Assembly: GCA_002633005.1 (NCBI GenBank)
Contig: NMRA01000036.1
Coordinates: forward strand, 415,133 to 477,132
Reading direction: 5' to 3'
From: Phoronis australis
Taxonomy: Eukaryota; Phoronida; Phoronidae
Length of the DNA: 62,000 nt
Part shown: positions 1-13,777 of the stretch, piece after piece
How the letters are laid out: each line of letters opens with the position of its first letter
Numbering within the stretch: the first letter of the stretch is position 1
Notes under the pieces: generated by a model
The model's input: the letters and a program-made list of their open reading frames with translations, nothing else
Database searches by the model: none
Told to the model about the DNA's origin: nothing
Translations under genes and position numbers: made by a program

Positions 1-2346
1 CTGTTATGATGTCCCGAAAGACGTCTCAAATTTTTATGAAATGGCGCGTGCGCCGTGTCACGAGCGTGCTGTTCTTGAAACGGACGACACACTTCTTTGT
101 TAAAAAGGCGGCAAATTATGCTACCAAAGGACGTTTATTTGATTGTTTTCCACTTAAACGGCTGCAACGAACAATAGAAGTGTCGGGTGACTATATCAGA
201 TTTTGCATGCGCCCCCGCCGGTCCGTTAGCTTTATATGTTGATGTAGCCTAAGTTTTACGACTAGGTGACGAGCATAACTGAGTCAACTATACCCGGGTA
301 GTCAACGGCTGTCTGAAATTTCGGGGTTAACGGAGCTCAACACACAGTGGTACGATAGTCTTCATACAGGTACAGTCGGTAATTTACCAACCCTTCAAGT
401 TTACAGAGCTGCCGGAGTATTGGCTGACAACTGGCTGACTGGATGGCTAGAGTCCACATTGCCCTCGGCACAGTCACCGACACCAGTTACACCGGCAAAT
501 TTTCGTCTGACGATGACGATGACTTGGTATCACTTTGTGTTGCCTCGGCTCACACAGGTATCCCTTGTGACCCGAAATTTCACACTAAAATTTCTTATTC
601 CGACAATATAAAAAACGCTAATTGATTGCACGCTAACACAGGACAGTGACTTTGCCCCCGCCAAATACGTCACGAGACTAAGCAGCGCTCCAAGCCGGTA
701 ATTTTTTGAGCTTCGTTAGAGAACATAAGTTTAATTTTTGGTGTTGAATTATTTGTGAAATTAATCAACAATTCATAGAAAACTATCCAGAATTCATTCA
801 GAATAAAATACAGTTCCCTTTTAAGGTTTAACCGTGCGGAATTTCTATTTGTGTTATACAACGCACGAGACATGCAGTCGACTTAGCAACGAATATGCGC
901 CCACACTTCCAACTATTTTCTAGGTACCAAAGGCATACTTAATAAACACACCAAATGTCCGAAGTTACTCATCCTTGACAAAAGCCATCCGGCTCACATC
1001 TCGTGTACACCCTGTAGCCCACACACTGGCCACGATGTCCACAAGTACTAGCCTCCGTCCAACTATGTTTAACGTTCACACAAATGATAAAATAGCCATG
1101 TACTTTGTTTTATTTAATGCGCAACAAGCCGTGGCTAACAAAATAAACTCGTTCCACGCACTGTGTACTTTTAGCACGAGGCAATCGCGGCGTCAAACAA
1201 AATAAAGTTTACTGTACAGAAAACCCTGGCTTGAGAAAAAACGAGAATATATCCACATGACGTATTGCATGCAATGAACTTGATCACACTGACTTCTTTA
1301 GAGAGATTTTCGCGCCTACGAAACTCTAGTAAGTCGAAACTGTTGGTGGAAAACTTGTTTCAAAAGAGTATACCTCATTGTACAATTTAAATACGCAATT
1401 GCACGAGGATATCCCCGACTCACAAGTAGTGCGACTACTACATTGGGACACGCATATATTTCGATGGAAAGTTTTGATTTGCTTGAATTGCAAGTTTAAC
1501 AAAAGAAATAATTGAGGTCCTGAAATAAAACGAAATATCACCACTATTTTTTAGTCTACTCGTCTTTTTGGTGTCTTAACAGTCTCATTCATCTTTATCC
1601 TTAGTTCGAAGGTGCAGATTTCCGGGCCTACGAAAGTGCGCGTAGTCTCGATTTAAAAATGTTTCGTTATGAACTTGAAAGGCCGTGTTACTGAAGGTTT
1701 TCATAAAATTAATTTAATTTAAACTGAATGGAATAGTGCGATTATAATCAAATATACTGTGCTTGCAAAGCGGTCAAACAAGAAAGCTTTACCTTCTGTT
1801 AATACAGGTGAGGTCGATCTACCGATGAACATTCATCTGCCATTTACTTTCACTATATCTAGACCGTATACACTACACAACTGTACGGTAATCATAAATA
1901 CCTTACATATTTTTAGTCAATTAAGCTAATAAATAACACATATAAAGCCAATAGTATTAGTTTGTAGATTTTTATTAGTTCCATTAATGGTTTTATAACA
2001 TGTTGTGGACATAGTCACGGCAAATCCGTCCTGTTAAAATTGACCTTTTATTGTTGTCTCTACCTGATTTGACACGTCAAGTCATAAAATGGATTAGTTG
2101 GGATCTCTGTTCGAAGAGCTTTTAGCCTCGAGCTTTTTTGCTCACAAGAGAGAAAAGAGAACTCGCAAAAGTTATTAGGTGCAATGAAATCTTAACAGCC
2201 ATCTAGATAATTGACTCGACGACCAATTTTGAAGGGGATGTAAAACCCAAAAATGCATTGCAGTTTTTCATGTTGTTATTTTTATAGTTGAATGGGAAAA
2301 TACAGGTGACCCAAAAACCCATGAAAGGTCCTGCTTTTCTTTTCAG
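1..2346. other. gene-free stretch, CpG-rich
   Basis: I see no recognisable gene. Open frames are short (under 90 codons), have no family motif and overlap on both strands. CpG is frequent: I count 19 CG dinucleotides in the first 240 bases. No repeat was matched elsewhere in the window except that the last few bases lead into the repeat copy starting near 2,347. Confidence 0.6.
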
Positions 2347-2510
2347 TCAAGCTAGAAAATATGGCTATATCGCCTGGGAAATTACAATAATATATGACAA
2401 TTTACCAATTAGGCCGAAAAAAGATGGAAAGTCCGCCAAGAGCTGGACAATTGCCAAATACAATGGACGGTGTCAGCAGCACAATGTACTGGATTGGGTT
2501 CTTTTACGAG
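2347..2510 (+). other. exon-like reading frame, copy 1 of a repeated pair
   Basis: An open frame follows a good acceptor (pyrimidine tract ending TTTTCAG at 2340-2346) and ends at a GTAAAC donor at 2511. Its last 32 codons match the frame at 28,756-28,904: shared residues include GKSAKS / GQSAKS, then RCQQH, VLDWVL and a final split Gly codon at the same donor position. The two copies differ by an in-frame 9-nt indel. I do not recognise the protein. It may be an exon of an unplaced gene or a piece of a mobile element, so it is a candidate only. Confidence 0.3.
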
Positions 2511-3275
2511 GTAAACTTTTCGTTTTTAAAAATTTTATTTCACAGTTATAGGTAATACTACATGGGCCTACTTCTCAGAAATCTAATTAACAAGAATGGC
2601 AACTGGGCAACAGGTGAACATTGCATAAATTGATTATTATAGAAACAGTTCAAAACAGTACCACACACACACACACACGCACACGCACACGCACACGCAC
2701 ACGCACACGCACACGCACACTCACTTAGCTAAACAAACCAATTATGAGAATTTTTCAAAAGTTACGTAAAGACACTTGTTTTTAGGGCTTAAACTTTTCA
2801 TTTCGACCACATGTAAATTCTTTCCGTAAAATATTGTAACATAATTTAACACCCAAAATGTCTTGTTGAAAAACTCAAGTAGTATGATACATGTAGGTTG
2901 TCGAAAGTGGTTCTGCTGAAAAGACATCTGAGGCTATTCCTGGCGTCCAGCCAGGGCCACAGGTTGTTGCGTATAAAGAATGGCCAGTTTAATTGTCGGG
3001 TTTGTTGACTAACTTTGCCAAGAAATCGATGATTGTATAGAACCGTACCTCAGAAGAGCCTCGCTTTATGAACAATAATAACAAAATAGAAATGAAGCAA
3101 TGAAATTAGTCTTGATTTGATAACTACAACTCTCGATCAAAACCCAGTTGAGCAGGCAGCTAGAAATTCTCAGTGTAAACTCTCGAGACTAGTCTCGGGG
3201 TTGCAAGTTCTAATAATAAAATACGAAGGTCACGTGCGGGACCTGACATTCCAGGGATAGGATTCTATAGATAAA
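2420..3275 (+). repeat. dispersed repeat, copy 1 (partner at 28.80-29.52 kb)
   Basis: Much of this stretch aligns in the same order and orientation with about 28,800-29,515. Shared blocks include AACACCCAAAATGTCTTGTT, GTTGTCGAAAGTGGTTCT, CAGGGCCAC, TTGATAACTAC and GAGCAGGCAGC. This copy has a CA/CG microsatellite (2661-2722) where the other has a short TTAGGG-like run. Divergence is moderate by eye, so it is an old duplication or transposon copy. Confidence 0.75.
2661..2722. repeat. (CA)n/(CACACG)n microsatellite
   Basis: An uninterrupted CA run passes into a six-base CACACG repeat. It lies inside the dispersed repeat copy and is absent from the partner copy at 29 kb. Confidence 0.95.
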
Positions 3276-3334
3276 CCAAGGAGTACAATTCATTACCCAT
3301 TTAACAGACTTTTAAAAAAGTTTTTGAAATATGC

Positions 3335-3384
3335 TTGGGGGGGGCTATGGCCCCCACTTATTTCAGTGCTGTGCCGCCCACGTT
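3335..3384 (-). repeat. fragment of a G-rich mobile-element end
   Basis: The stretch containing GGCTATGGCCCCCACTTATT and CTGTGCCGCCCA is the inverted match of 18,084-18,130, which has TGGGCGGCGCAGG, AATAAGTGGGGGCTATAGCC. Ends of this GGGCGGC type are common on non-autonomous DNA transposons. That family assignment is inference. Confidence 0.5.
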
Positions 3385-5801
3385 CTGAGGGATGACGAGG
3401 GATGGGTAAGCCGTTGTTACTGTCTGTTATACTCCAATACCGGGTTTAGTATTCTTTCAACAGGGGTACACATTCATTAATTATATTTCCATTTTTGTCT
3501 TTTTCTTGATCTCATCAGTTTAAAATGCATTGGTACAAGTTTGGCTGCATTTCAATGACGAATTGTGCAATAGTTTTGACATGGCATAGTTACGTGAACA
3601 TTTTCACGTAATGAAGCAGGACAAGTGCTTGATCCGTGTATTGCACTGTGGGTAAATACCTCAGAATGAGAGAGATACTTTGGTATTTCAGGACGGGTCT
3701 ATTGCCTGTCATTACAAAAAAAAAAACACGACATGGTCTGCATCAGTCAACTTTCTTTCACAATAACGGTTTGCACTTTTTGATAAAATGCGCAAAACAG
3801 CGTAAATGTAAGTGAAAGAAATGGTTATGACAAGAGGTCATGGTTGAATTACTCGCGATGGTAATGGGTGAAAAGATGGTGACGATCGATCAACGGGTGT
3901 TGAAGAACAAGGGGCTAGTGAGGCCCAGGAATCCAACTGTAAGTTTAACATCTCATTCTCAACGACTAGTCCTGTGTTTATTTCGCCGTCTGAGTTTTCT
4001 TTTATTTTCCATGATATTTAAAGCGTTAAACTCTGGATAGTTAATATCTTCCTTTCACTCAGATAGCAATTTAAGCGTTCAGCAATTATATATTTGGACT
4101 GCGGCGTATTTTTGCACGCTATGCCAAAGTGCGTACGATATGCTGGCATATTAGATGACAATTTAGTCGTCATAACCATTAACTAACCAGTTTGGACTTA
4201 AACATAAGGTGATTAACTTAAAATCATTCTGTCCTAGCTGGAAATGATATAAACATCCACCATAACTAACCGTAAATGGGATATTTCCTTTAAGTTACTT
4301 CCCAAAGCGTAACTTGCAAACCAGATTACGCAGCCAACACTAGTAGTAAAGTGAGCCTTAATTTCCACACCACAATAAATAGAATTTGCCTTCCTAAACT
4401 GATGTCAACGGTCGCGGCATAAGCAAGTAAGGAAGAACGACGGGGTTGGCCAACCGAAGCCAACTACCAGTGGATAGTGATCTCGCAAATCCGTCTGGCG
4501 ACAAAAACCAATCAGCATAGAAAGTAATTAGGTAAAGCGTAAACATGACTATTTTACGATCATCAAGTTCAGGCCGATGTTTAGGCTACGAGCAGAGAGG
4601 AAATGGTCCATTATCTATATCTATATGTGCCACTGATCAACATGTAAACAGCACTGTTTATGATGCGAGCCGATAACTCTACTGTACACTGTGTGGCCAG
4701 GACCGTTTCTTTGAGACATCGAAAAATGTTGAAGATGAAAAATCTCGTTGTTTTTATTGATATACAGTATTCAGCATTGCTTTCACAGCATGACCCTGAA
4801 TCAAGTCGTTCCCAGTCACGTACGCCGTAATCACTTCCAATCTGACAACAAACAGGTTTCATAGCAGTAAGTAGCCTAAAATTATTTCTTGACATGTAGT
4901 GGGTTCATAAATGTATGCGGTTTTAACAAACTACGAGGGTGCGGTTCTACAATTTTTATGTGCCTGATAACAACCGCCACGCGCACTAATGCAGCGTCGT
5001 TTTGCTATTGTTGAACTAATAAGGGCAATGCAACAATCAAAATTTGTCCAGTGAATATTTTTTAAAATAAATTATGCCAACCAGCTCAAAAGAAAAGACC
5101 GCAGAAAGCTCAAAAGCACACGATTAACAAGTAGGGAATTCTCTAGTCTAGTGTTCTCGCTCAAAGCGACAAAAATAGTCTCTCACCTGCTTAATACGCC
5201 TTGTTCCCCGATTCTTAGTTGATGAAAGATTTCAGAGTCATTCCTTAACACTCATACACTCGTATAAGTATGTATCCACAATAGGCAGTGATTCAATTTC
5301 AATTCTCGTGTTCATCTGTTCAATCAGCCCGAGAGCATTTCTACCGATCCCATGTTTATTCTCTGCATATGCACAGAGACCGTACTTGGCGCGACTGGGC
5401 ACTCATTTGTGAATTAAGTAATCAATCACCAATTCGCCTGGCACATGTTTGCACTGACCCGATTTTAGAATAGAATTCTGGGAGTGCGTACGTATGTAAT
5501 GATAAATAATTTCGTGTTATAATATTGAAGTGTGGTTGAGCGAATGACGGGGTACACGTACATACCCATACGCCGTTTCTATTAGTCCGTAGTGCATCGT
5601 GATGCGAAATGACGTTAAATCGTTTTAGCGATATATGTTTCCAGTTGTCCGTAATGCGTATAGCGTAGGAGCTAACTGCGTTTATTTGAAACGGATTGTG
5701 TAGCGACTGAATAAGCATAACGACAGGAGACTGAGACGGCCGCGATTTCATGGCAACAGCGACGGGTTTTCCCACAAGCTCCAGTGGCATTTTAATTAGT
5801 A

Positions 5802-5823
5802 GCCGGAAGTCAAAATGGCGACT
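5802..5823 (+). promoter_or_regulatory. ETS site next to YY1-like site
   Basis: GCCGGAAGT (ETS consensus) is followed five bases later by AAAATGGCGAC, close to the YY1 consensus. In animals this pair often marks TATA-less housekeeping start sites. No convincing coding exon follows on the plus strand: the ATG inside the YY1-like site opens a frame that closes after five codons. It may mark an unrecognised first exon or be chance. Confidence 0.25.
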
Positions 5824-7363
5824 GCTTATCATTAGTCCTTGACAAAAGAAAATACTTTCCCAAAATTCGTCAACTATGTGTAGTGAATTTGCGTTCTCAC
5901 AGCGTCGTTCACGTGCGAAAATGTTGTCTGCTCCCTGGAATGTTCGAGTGCTGAAAATGGTCAACATTTACCGTTTTCATAGCAAGGTTTGACTGTGGAT
6001 CTATAGATTTTTACCTGATAAAACTGTATTACAAAAAGCGCGCCATATGACATTTCTTTGGAGATGCATCTTTTTACACGGTCAGTGGAACCACGAGAAT
6101 GCATTGGTTATCACAATGGGTGCACCACTTATCACACATAAGGTACTACGCACTTATGGAAACACAGTTAAACAGTCACCTTGAGCAAGTGAATCTGGTT
6201 TGACACCCAGATTTAATGCTTTCTAGCGCTTTTTGGGCTTAACTCTTAATACAGTACACTAAAATTTTCTATTGAAAAAATTATTTCAAATAACTCGCAA
6301 TGCTCTAAGAATGAATCAGGTTCACGCCGGGTTAACATTTAACCAATAAAATAATGTATTTGGCCACATAATATGCTTCCGATATCACTGAGTCACCAAC
6401 TTGTCCAACTTGGCGTTCCATATTGCTGAATGATATCGGCAGCGGGGAGTCGTGAACCATAACAGCAGGGGTGGGTCATGAATATTATAATTTTACTACA
6501 CTCGTGGGAAACAAACTAAAAAACATTGGTAATTTTTGTAATCGAATTATTTAGCCGCATTGTTGTATTCAAACTGGTTTGACTAGTTCATCGCAACAAT
6601 AAGACCGACAATGCAGTGTGAATTTCAACTCACAAGCCTACTGCAAAACGGCAGTCTGATGATACGTATCCCAAATATCACTTCAGAGAATATTTTCATC
6701 TTACACAACATATTATTCACGACGCAAGCAAACCAAACAGACGGTCATCGTGTATTCCATTTTCTTACACGCTCGAAAGCCAAACATGAGTTAATGCATT
6801 AAAGCACCGGCTAATCATCATCATGTCGGATATTTAAAGGACACCACCCAGGAATTTGAAAACGATCCGTTAAGTACATACTTAGCTGACAAAATTTTTA
6901 TTTAGCAGGTTGTCCAACAATGCATTTATATTGTTTGTTAAAATTGTCATGCTTTTTAACTAATAAGGCCAAGTTTCATTCTCTTACTCGTAACAGTGCG
7001 TGCAGGTGACACATGCTGTTGCAAAAACATAGGTTCCAAACGATTTTCGGGGTGGGGGTAATGCCGTAGAATATGTAAACATTGATGATAACTCACTCAT
7101 TCTTTAGTAAAGACATTTGAATAAAAAACCATTTGCACCACAGAAACAGTTCCAACTGAGTATTACTAATAGTTTAAAAGCGGGGGTCTTGTGAACTTGT
7201 ACTTAATTTCCAACGACTACATGCTAAGTATAGGAGCGTAAAATTACGAGCGAAAAATACGAGGGTAAAATTACGAGGTAGCCCTTCTTCAGAGCTCACG
7301 TGACCTGCAAACCAATTTCTCACTGGATATTACCATTACAGCCGTAAAACATGACCGAAGTCA

Positions 7364-7393
7364 CGCCCGTAATTACGAGCGTAACTACGGGCG
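7364..7393. repeat. 30-bp near-perfect palindrome
   Basis: The 14-base arms CGCCCGTAATTACG and CGTAACTACGGGCG are complementary with a single mismatch and a two-base centre. Related TTACGAG words recur at 7230-7280 in the same 200 bp. Function unknown. Confidence 0.8.
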
Positions 7394-8810
7394 ACACTTT
7401 CATCCGAACGGTCCGCGATGTGATTTGGATCATTGCGTCTGCGATATACAGATAACAACGAATAACAACATGTAGAACATCACTCTCAGTCTCTAAAGTC
7501 AAAAGTTTAGAATTGGAGCATTGCAAACTGGTATAACGCTAACAAAGGCGAGACAAGCGATATTCTACACATATCTTCAAAACAAATTAACGCGTTATTT
7601 AAAGGCCTAAATTAACTCGCCAATAATCCTGATAGGTTTGGACTTCCATAACTGAACGCCATGCCGCTGAGCCAAATCCCACGCGTTAAATAGCAGAGAA
7701 ATGTGTCATAACTATCTAATACACGTCGTAGAAGGTCGTTATGTCTTGGAACACAACTTTGCCTAAGTTTTGCAAACCAAAACGTTATCTGTGACAGTTG
7801 CAAGGCTTAAACGAACCAAAATACAACACCGTTGCTAACAAACACGTAAGGGGGGGGNGGGGTGGTGGTGAAAGAAGTCGGCAGTTTCTGCGCAAATATC
7901 AACATATTTCAGATAAATATCTTGTTTTCCACTCCATATTTTATCAACAGCACCTCTACCGTAACGTTAATATATATATACCACGATTTAAGAAAAGAAG
8001 TCAACAGTTAATCTGATGACCTATTTTTTACTTGTGTCCCACTGATTTGGAAACGAGAATTGTCTTCGAGGGTTCCTTGTGGCGGACGCGGAAACAAATG
8101 TAAGTCTCCTTTTACCAATGAGATAAATATGTATATAGCACATTGCCTTTTGCCCTCTGACACAACGCCACCAATACTGAAAAGTGGCCCTGTGGAAACA
8201 TGATGAACGACACACGGAATTCCCTGTGTGAGCATCAATGCGCATGCTCGGTCGGAATTTTATGGATCACATCGCCACCACTTGCACGCGCCTTCTGTGC
8301 ACTGAACTTGTTTGGGCTTAGCCACGGGATCGGCGTTCAATTGATTTTGTTTACTTCGATCACTACCCGTTTTAATGAATTGCAATAAATATTCAAGTCA
8401 AAGGTGGTCGCCATACTACGTCACATTAAACTAGAAGGGGTTTCCCAGATTTCAACCAATGGGGATGACTGAATGTTACGACGTCGGTTTTATTACTTTA
8501 ACCAATGAGAAGCTACCTTTCGTAGCGCTGTGAAAGAGTGTATTCTCCTTCTTAACAACTCATTTCCTTAATCTTGGATTGCAAATTCTTATGTCAGGTA
8601 CCTGAGCGGAACCGAGGATGCAATGGATTTTGTTATAATCCAGGTATGCTTTGAAACAACTGCGAAGGTAGCACATTTCAATTTGTTTAGAAAACTGTTT
8701 CTCGAGAAAACCGCAAGTAAATCAAGGACAAGTGAGTGGCGCTGGTTTCCGACTGAGTACTTCAAACGTATTTTAGTATTTACTATTAAAAAATAGTAAA
8801 GATAAACCGG

Positions 8811-8965
8811 CCTGGCAAACAACGGCAAGAATTGGCGATTTGTAATAACAACACACAAACACAAAAACAACGGATTCTGTTTTTATAGCAGGTCCTGGCC
8901 AAAGTTAAGTCTATCTCATTCAACAAAAATCCCCAAACAGCGTTTTTCAACCGCAAAAACGATAG
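8811..8965. repeat. dispersed repeat family B, copy
   Basis: The order AACAACGGCAAGAATTGGCG, ATTTGTAATAA, ACAACGGATTCTGTTTTTATAG, then AAGTCTATCTCATTC and AGCGTTTTTC recurs at 17.60-17.79 kb and 22.23-22.42 kb, with shorter matches at 16.87 and 28.64 kb. The copies are strongly diverged. No terminal inverted repeats were found, so the class is unknown. Confidence 0.6.
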
Positions 8966-8975
8966 CCTCTTTCAG

Positions 8976-11900
8976 AGCCGCATACAGACTTCACAAAACT
9001 GGGACCAAGAGCAATGTAGCGGCATCGCTCGCCTCTTACGACAGGAGCGCAACAACAAACTTGTTCCCTTTCCATATAGTCATCATAATACAATTCACGG
9101 GTGTTGACTGGGTCACAACAAATTCACAAACTGATAGTCAAATAACTAATAACAAAATTAGCAATCTTAAAACGTTTAAGACACTCGTCCGCGGCAGGCG
9201 CACCGCTTTAGCAAACGTTTATCCGTGTCGAGGCAAGTTGGCTCACTCATTTGTGCAGGATGGACGACAGGAGGAAACAAACCTGTGAGCAAGATAGTGT
9301 ACCGTAGACCAAGGTTCTTGCTAGAACAGCACGATCACACTAGACCACGCAAAATCTCGTAAATGAAAGTATGCTCGTAAAAGTACTATCGTAACCTAGC
9401 AAAATGGCGGTCGGCGAGATTAGAATCTTGAATGGAATGTTAGAATTCAGAGCCCACAAGGTCTCGATATTGCGACCGAATATCGTCCGCATTTAAAAAT
9501 CATGCAAAATTAACCTCACCAGGCCCAAAAATTCCCCTCAACGATAAAAAACTCTCCTCAAGGTGAGAATCACTTTTGACTCACACAGGCTCTTGGTTCA
9601 GGTTTTATTTCTGCGAAAATCTTCCGCCTTTCCATTGTTTACAGCCTCGAAGAGGAGAACAGAATGTGAATATTAATTTATCACAAGTGCAGGGGTGATC
9701 ACGTGGTATTGAGCAAAGAAAGTCATTTATGGGATTTCTGGCCATTTCCGAAAAAGATCACCTGGCTTGACGGGCAGTCTGCTCTGAGCAGTTTAAAGGA
9801 GCATGCCACCCCAAAAACAACCTAATTTGTATCAATTTAGATCGAGTAGTTCTACTCCATGACGACACGTACGGTTGCCTTACCTGACACCTGACGGCAG
9901 ACGGAGGTGTTGAAATTACCCAATGACGTCATCGGTTTCACACACAGTCTTTCAGCAGTTCACAAAACGGGATACTGGTGTCAGCTTATGGCTTGAAGTC
10001 ATCGTTTAACACCAATAAATCATCTAACTTCCATGTAAAACCCTTAAAAATACACCGAGTTCTTATAAAAACGTGTTGTTCTATTTCGCTCTTACGGATT
10101 TATTGGTATTTGGACACACTGTAGCCTACAAAGTTCGGCAGGCCAATAAGGTCCGTAGCAGGAGTTTGGGGTCTGTTCGGAGACAATTTCGAAGTATATT
10201 CCATGAGATAAAGACAGGAGAACCTAGATCTGTGTTGTTTTGAGTTGTGATTTTTTGAGTTCTAAACACGAAACGCTTGTTATCCTGGCCAGTGGCTCGG
10301 GAGCCCGATCAGGCCCGTCGCGGCCGGCCGGATTGACTCGTTATCCCGGCCAGCTAGTGGCTCGGAAACTGATCAGACATCACGAACATAAACCAGCCAA
10401 ATTTCAGTGGAAACTAAACTTCCAGTCAAGAAAATACTATACTAGTGAGCCAAGGTAATGTGCACGTGCTTATGTTGGTAATTAGCCACGAAACTGCAAA
10501 TCTACTTACTCGTCGGGGGCCGCGAATTCAGTTTCCGCTTTGGCCACAGCACCGTCAGGGCAGAAATTGTACATTGACAATCATTATTTGAGTAATGCAA
10601 ATGTAAATAAAGATTCCCCTAACACCTGGCCGTTGGATGGAAATCGAGTTGTTTCACAACAGTTTCTGCCAGCAAACACTAAATTAGCATGAGCTCACAC
10701 GGCCTCTGTGTCCCGTCAATTAGTTTTATTGCACCTAAAGCCGGTAACGCAGTGATTTATTCATTGTTGGCTTCTCAAATTATTTGCACTCACGAACACT
10801 CCAAAGGCATGACAAATTGCATCTAATGAGTCAGACTTTGTTTCAGTTTTATGTAAGCATTGGTTAGGGTGAGAATAATTCATTTTGAAACAGAACGCTG
10901 AGTAATAAACGCATATCGACTTAGGACGAGCTAGAGCTCATCAGTCCCGACTTCGCAGGTGGATCGTTAAATTGTACAGGCTATTAATACGAACAGGAAT
11001 ACAGTGATGAAGAAATACTAGAGAGGCGGCGTGAACAAGCTCAGACAACGGAACGTATGGAGTTATTTGTTAAGCCGGCATTCGTCAGGCACTGTCGACG
11101 TCTGCAGGCCACAGACACGGAGATGTTTCACGGCCTCATACTTGCTATTTACAGCGTACATCTCATTCTTCACTAACATGAGCCACTTCCTAAGCATTTC
11201 GGACTCTCCAGGAAGTAAAATAAAAACGATATACCCGTTTTCCTCGCAGCTGCTTAGTTCGAACAAGCGGGAACGATGCACCGCAACATAGCGGCATTCA
11301 CTCTGCATATATGAACCACTGACGTCGCTAGCGTCGTTTCTTACCTTTCTCACAGGTTAACGCGACACCTCTTGGCAAGGTAAGGTCGACCGTATGCGAG
11401 GCGATGTGGAAATAGACCGATTAAGACGGCAAAAAAAACTAATTAAATCGGGTGGCATTTTCCTTTAAGGGGACGCTTCGTTGGGGACTGCGATACGGGG
11501 ATTTTTCCTCTCAAAAAACCCTCTCAGAAGGCAAAGGCACCTATACCTCAGGTGAGCGAGGACCATGTAATTGATCAATTATAGGATAAAATTGCCGTTT
11601 CCGTACCATAAGAGAAGACGTTTCGCCGCAGGGGCAACCTAATATCTTAGGTCTCCAGAACACATCTGAGATGAACAGCTGGACAGTCGCAACAAGTGCA
11701 GGTGGGTAGTGGTCTCGGGGAAAAACGATTTACAAAACGATTTATTGAAGGAAAAATCCTTTTCACTCACCGTCTAAACGCTATAGTAAGCCTGGACGTT
11801 TTTCAGACACACAAAACATCTCCCATCCAACTTCTTACGTAATATGTTGAAAAAAGATGAGTCCCATCCCAAACATGAAATCTGTGTTCAGAGCATCGGC

Positions 11901-12887
11901 AAAGAAGCAGCATGTTTTGACCTAGCTGGTCCACCTCGCATCATTGGGCCGCTCCAAATCAATCACAAAAGATATACCAATTTACTTTGATGACAAAAAA
12001 TCTATTTCTAACATCGCCAAGACCAACTTGTGACAGTTACAGGTGTATGTGTTACTTTCATGATTTTCGTTTTCAAGGCCTTAAGTGGGAAGGAAACCTC
12101 CTCTTAACACAATCACACGTGTAGCTTATCTTGCCGATTCATATACGTTTAGTATGTTAATGTAAACGACTTTAGTCTGAGGAACCTGTCAATTTTTATT
12201 TTGCACGAAGCACTCAGTCAAATCGTGGTATCATGTACAGTGTAAATCATGGCACATCATGGCACAGAGAAACACAAGAGCAATTAGGCTCATCGTTAAA
12301 CTGAGAGTGCTTTACTGATTAGGTGTTTGAAGTTGGAATTGCTACGGTTTACAACGGAAATCAATGGATTTAGACTTGCCTTTTTTCTTTTGAGAAACAA
12401 CGCGTTAGTTTTCCACCTGAGTAGCCAGCATTGAAAGCGGTTGACAAACCCGCCTTTATTCCGTCACAAAAATCAACTTTTCATTTAGACTTCTTGTCCT
12501 TATGAAATTGCTCCCTAGTCAAACTGAGGTTATTTCAGAACTGACTGGTCATTATTGCTTGAGACCAGGGCCTAGAATCTAATCTTTGTACTCGAAACGA
12601 ACTCGAAATTATATTTGGCAATTTCTCTGTTACTTTTGAGCGTGGTTATTAGACTGTGCTAGTATAGGCCTACACACGAGTTTCTAGTCCAAGTTTGCAC
12701 TTGACGACCCTTATATTCAAGCAGCAAACTCGAGCAAAAACTCCAAATTTCGAGTTCAAACTATTGGATTTATCAACTGCAAACTAGGACTAAAAAATTA
12801 TCCACGTAAGTCACGTAGAAAATAAATCCGAAACTAAAAGAGGAGATCCAGGTCCTCTAAAGGATACACTTGTGTGTCGAAAACAAG
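8976..12887. other. gene-free stretch
   Basis: No recognisable gene. Near 10,278-10,380 a block of about 40 bp is imperfectly repeated (TTATCCTGGCCAG...TGGCTCGG and TTATCCCGGCCAG...TGGCTCGG, then GATCAG). Open frames such as 10,240-10,458 and 11,031-11,291 overlap frames on the other strand and carry no motif. Confidence 0.5.
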
Positions 12888-13150
12888 AATAAATATACGT
12901 AAATAAAAGAACAAAAATAGATCACTGAAATTTTCGGATATAATAACATCCTTCGTCAACAGAAACAGAAATGAGGTAAAATCAAACACTATATGACAAC
13001 AATATATCATGCTCATTACGCCATATATCAGATGTCAATTGTCACATAGTGTTTGATTTTACTTTATTTCTGTTTCTGTTGACGAAAAATGTTATTGTAT
13101 CCGAAAATTTCAGTGATCCGTTTTTGTTGTATTATTTACGTATATTTATT
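12888..13150. repeat. long hairpin: 112-bp inverted repeat with 38-bp loop
   Basis: Left arm 12,888-13,000 and right arm 13,039-13,150 are reverse complements with few mismatches. For example TCAACAGAAACAGAAAT on the left pairs with ATTTCTGTTTCTGTTGA on the right, and CACTGAAATTTTCGGATA with TATCCGAAAATTTCAGTG. CCACGTAAGTCA occurs just outside both arms (near 12,801 and 13,150) as a direct repeat. A transcript would fold into a long near-perfect hairpin. It may be a foldback transposon or a source of small RNAs. Confidence 0.9.
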
Positions 13151-13777
13151 CCACGTAAGTCATTATGTACTCGAGTATAGAATAACAGACACATATTTTG
13201 AGTTCGCACAAAAGTAGAGCAGAAAATGCCAAACAAAATTTCAAGTTACATTTCGATTAAAAAGATTAGAACCCAGGCCCAGACTCTACAAGCTGGCTTG
13301 CAATCACGACGTGTCATTTATGGGCCGGGCATGGTATCAAAGAATAACAAAGGAACACTTTGAAAGCAGTCACCGTTAAGTGGTCTCAGTCAAAAGTTCG
13401 CTTCTTAGACGTACGCGGGAGCGATAGTGTATAGCCACTTTCTTTTAGTTTGACATTTGTAAAAAGAGATGGTGTACTTTATAGGCTTAGAAATCTGCAA
13501 CTTTAAACTGAGACAAAACAAGTTTGAGACTATTAACAAACCAAAAGATATTCCCTGTGAAGTTCACCCTGGACACAGAGCGACCGTGGAAAACAGTTCG
13601 CCTTGTTTCTGAACTAGAGTTCTGTTTTCTAACTAATGCAAAGCAAAATAAATCTATACTGGCCATTGAAATATAATTCCATGCACTAATGTTTCCGATG
13701 GGTTACTGCTTGTGAGCCGGGCGGAATGTGCGCGCGCAGTTTCTCTTCTAGCCGTACTGTATGTCTATACTCATTCA

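Larger units (their letters stand above)
3276..8689. other. gene-free stretch
   Basis: I recognise no gene. The longest open frame (minus strand, 5422-5967, 181 codons) has no recognisable motif. Small items inside are a G-rich terminal fragment near 3,338-3,384 that reappears inverted near 18.09 kb, an ETS plus YY1-like site at 5802-5823, a 30-bp palindrome at 7364-7393 and an undetermined base in a G run at 7858. Confidence 0.55.
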
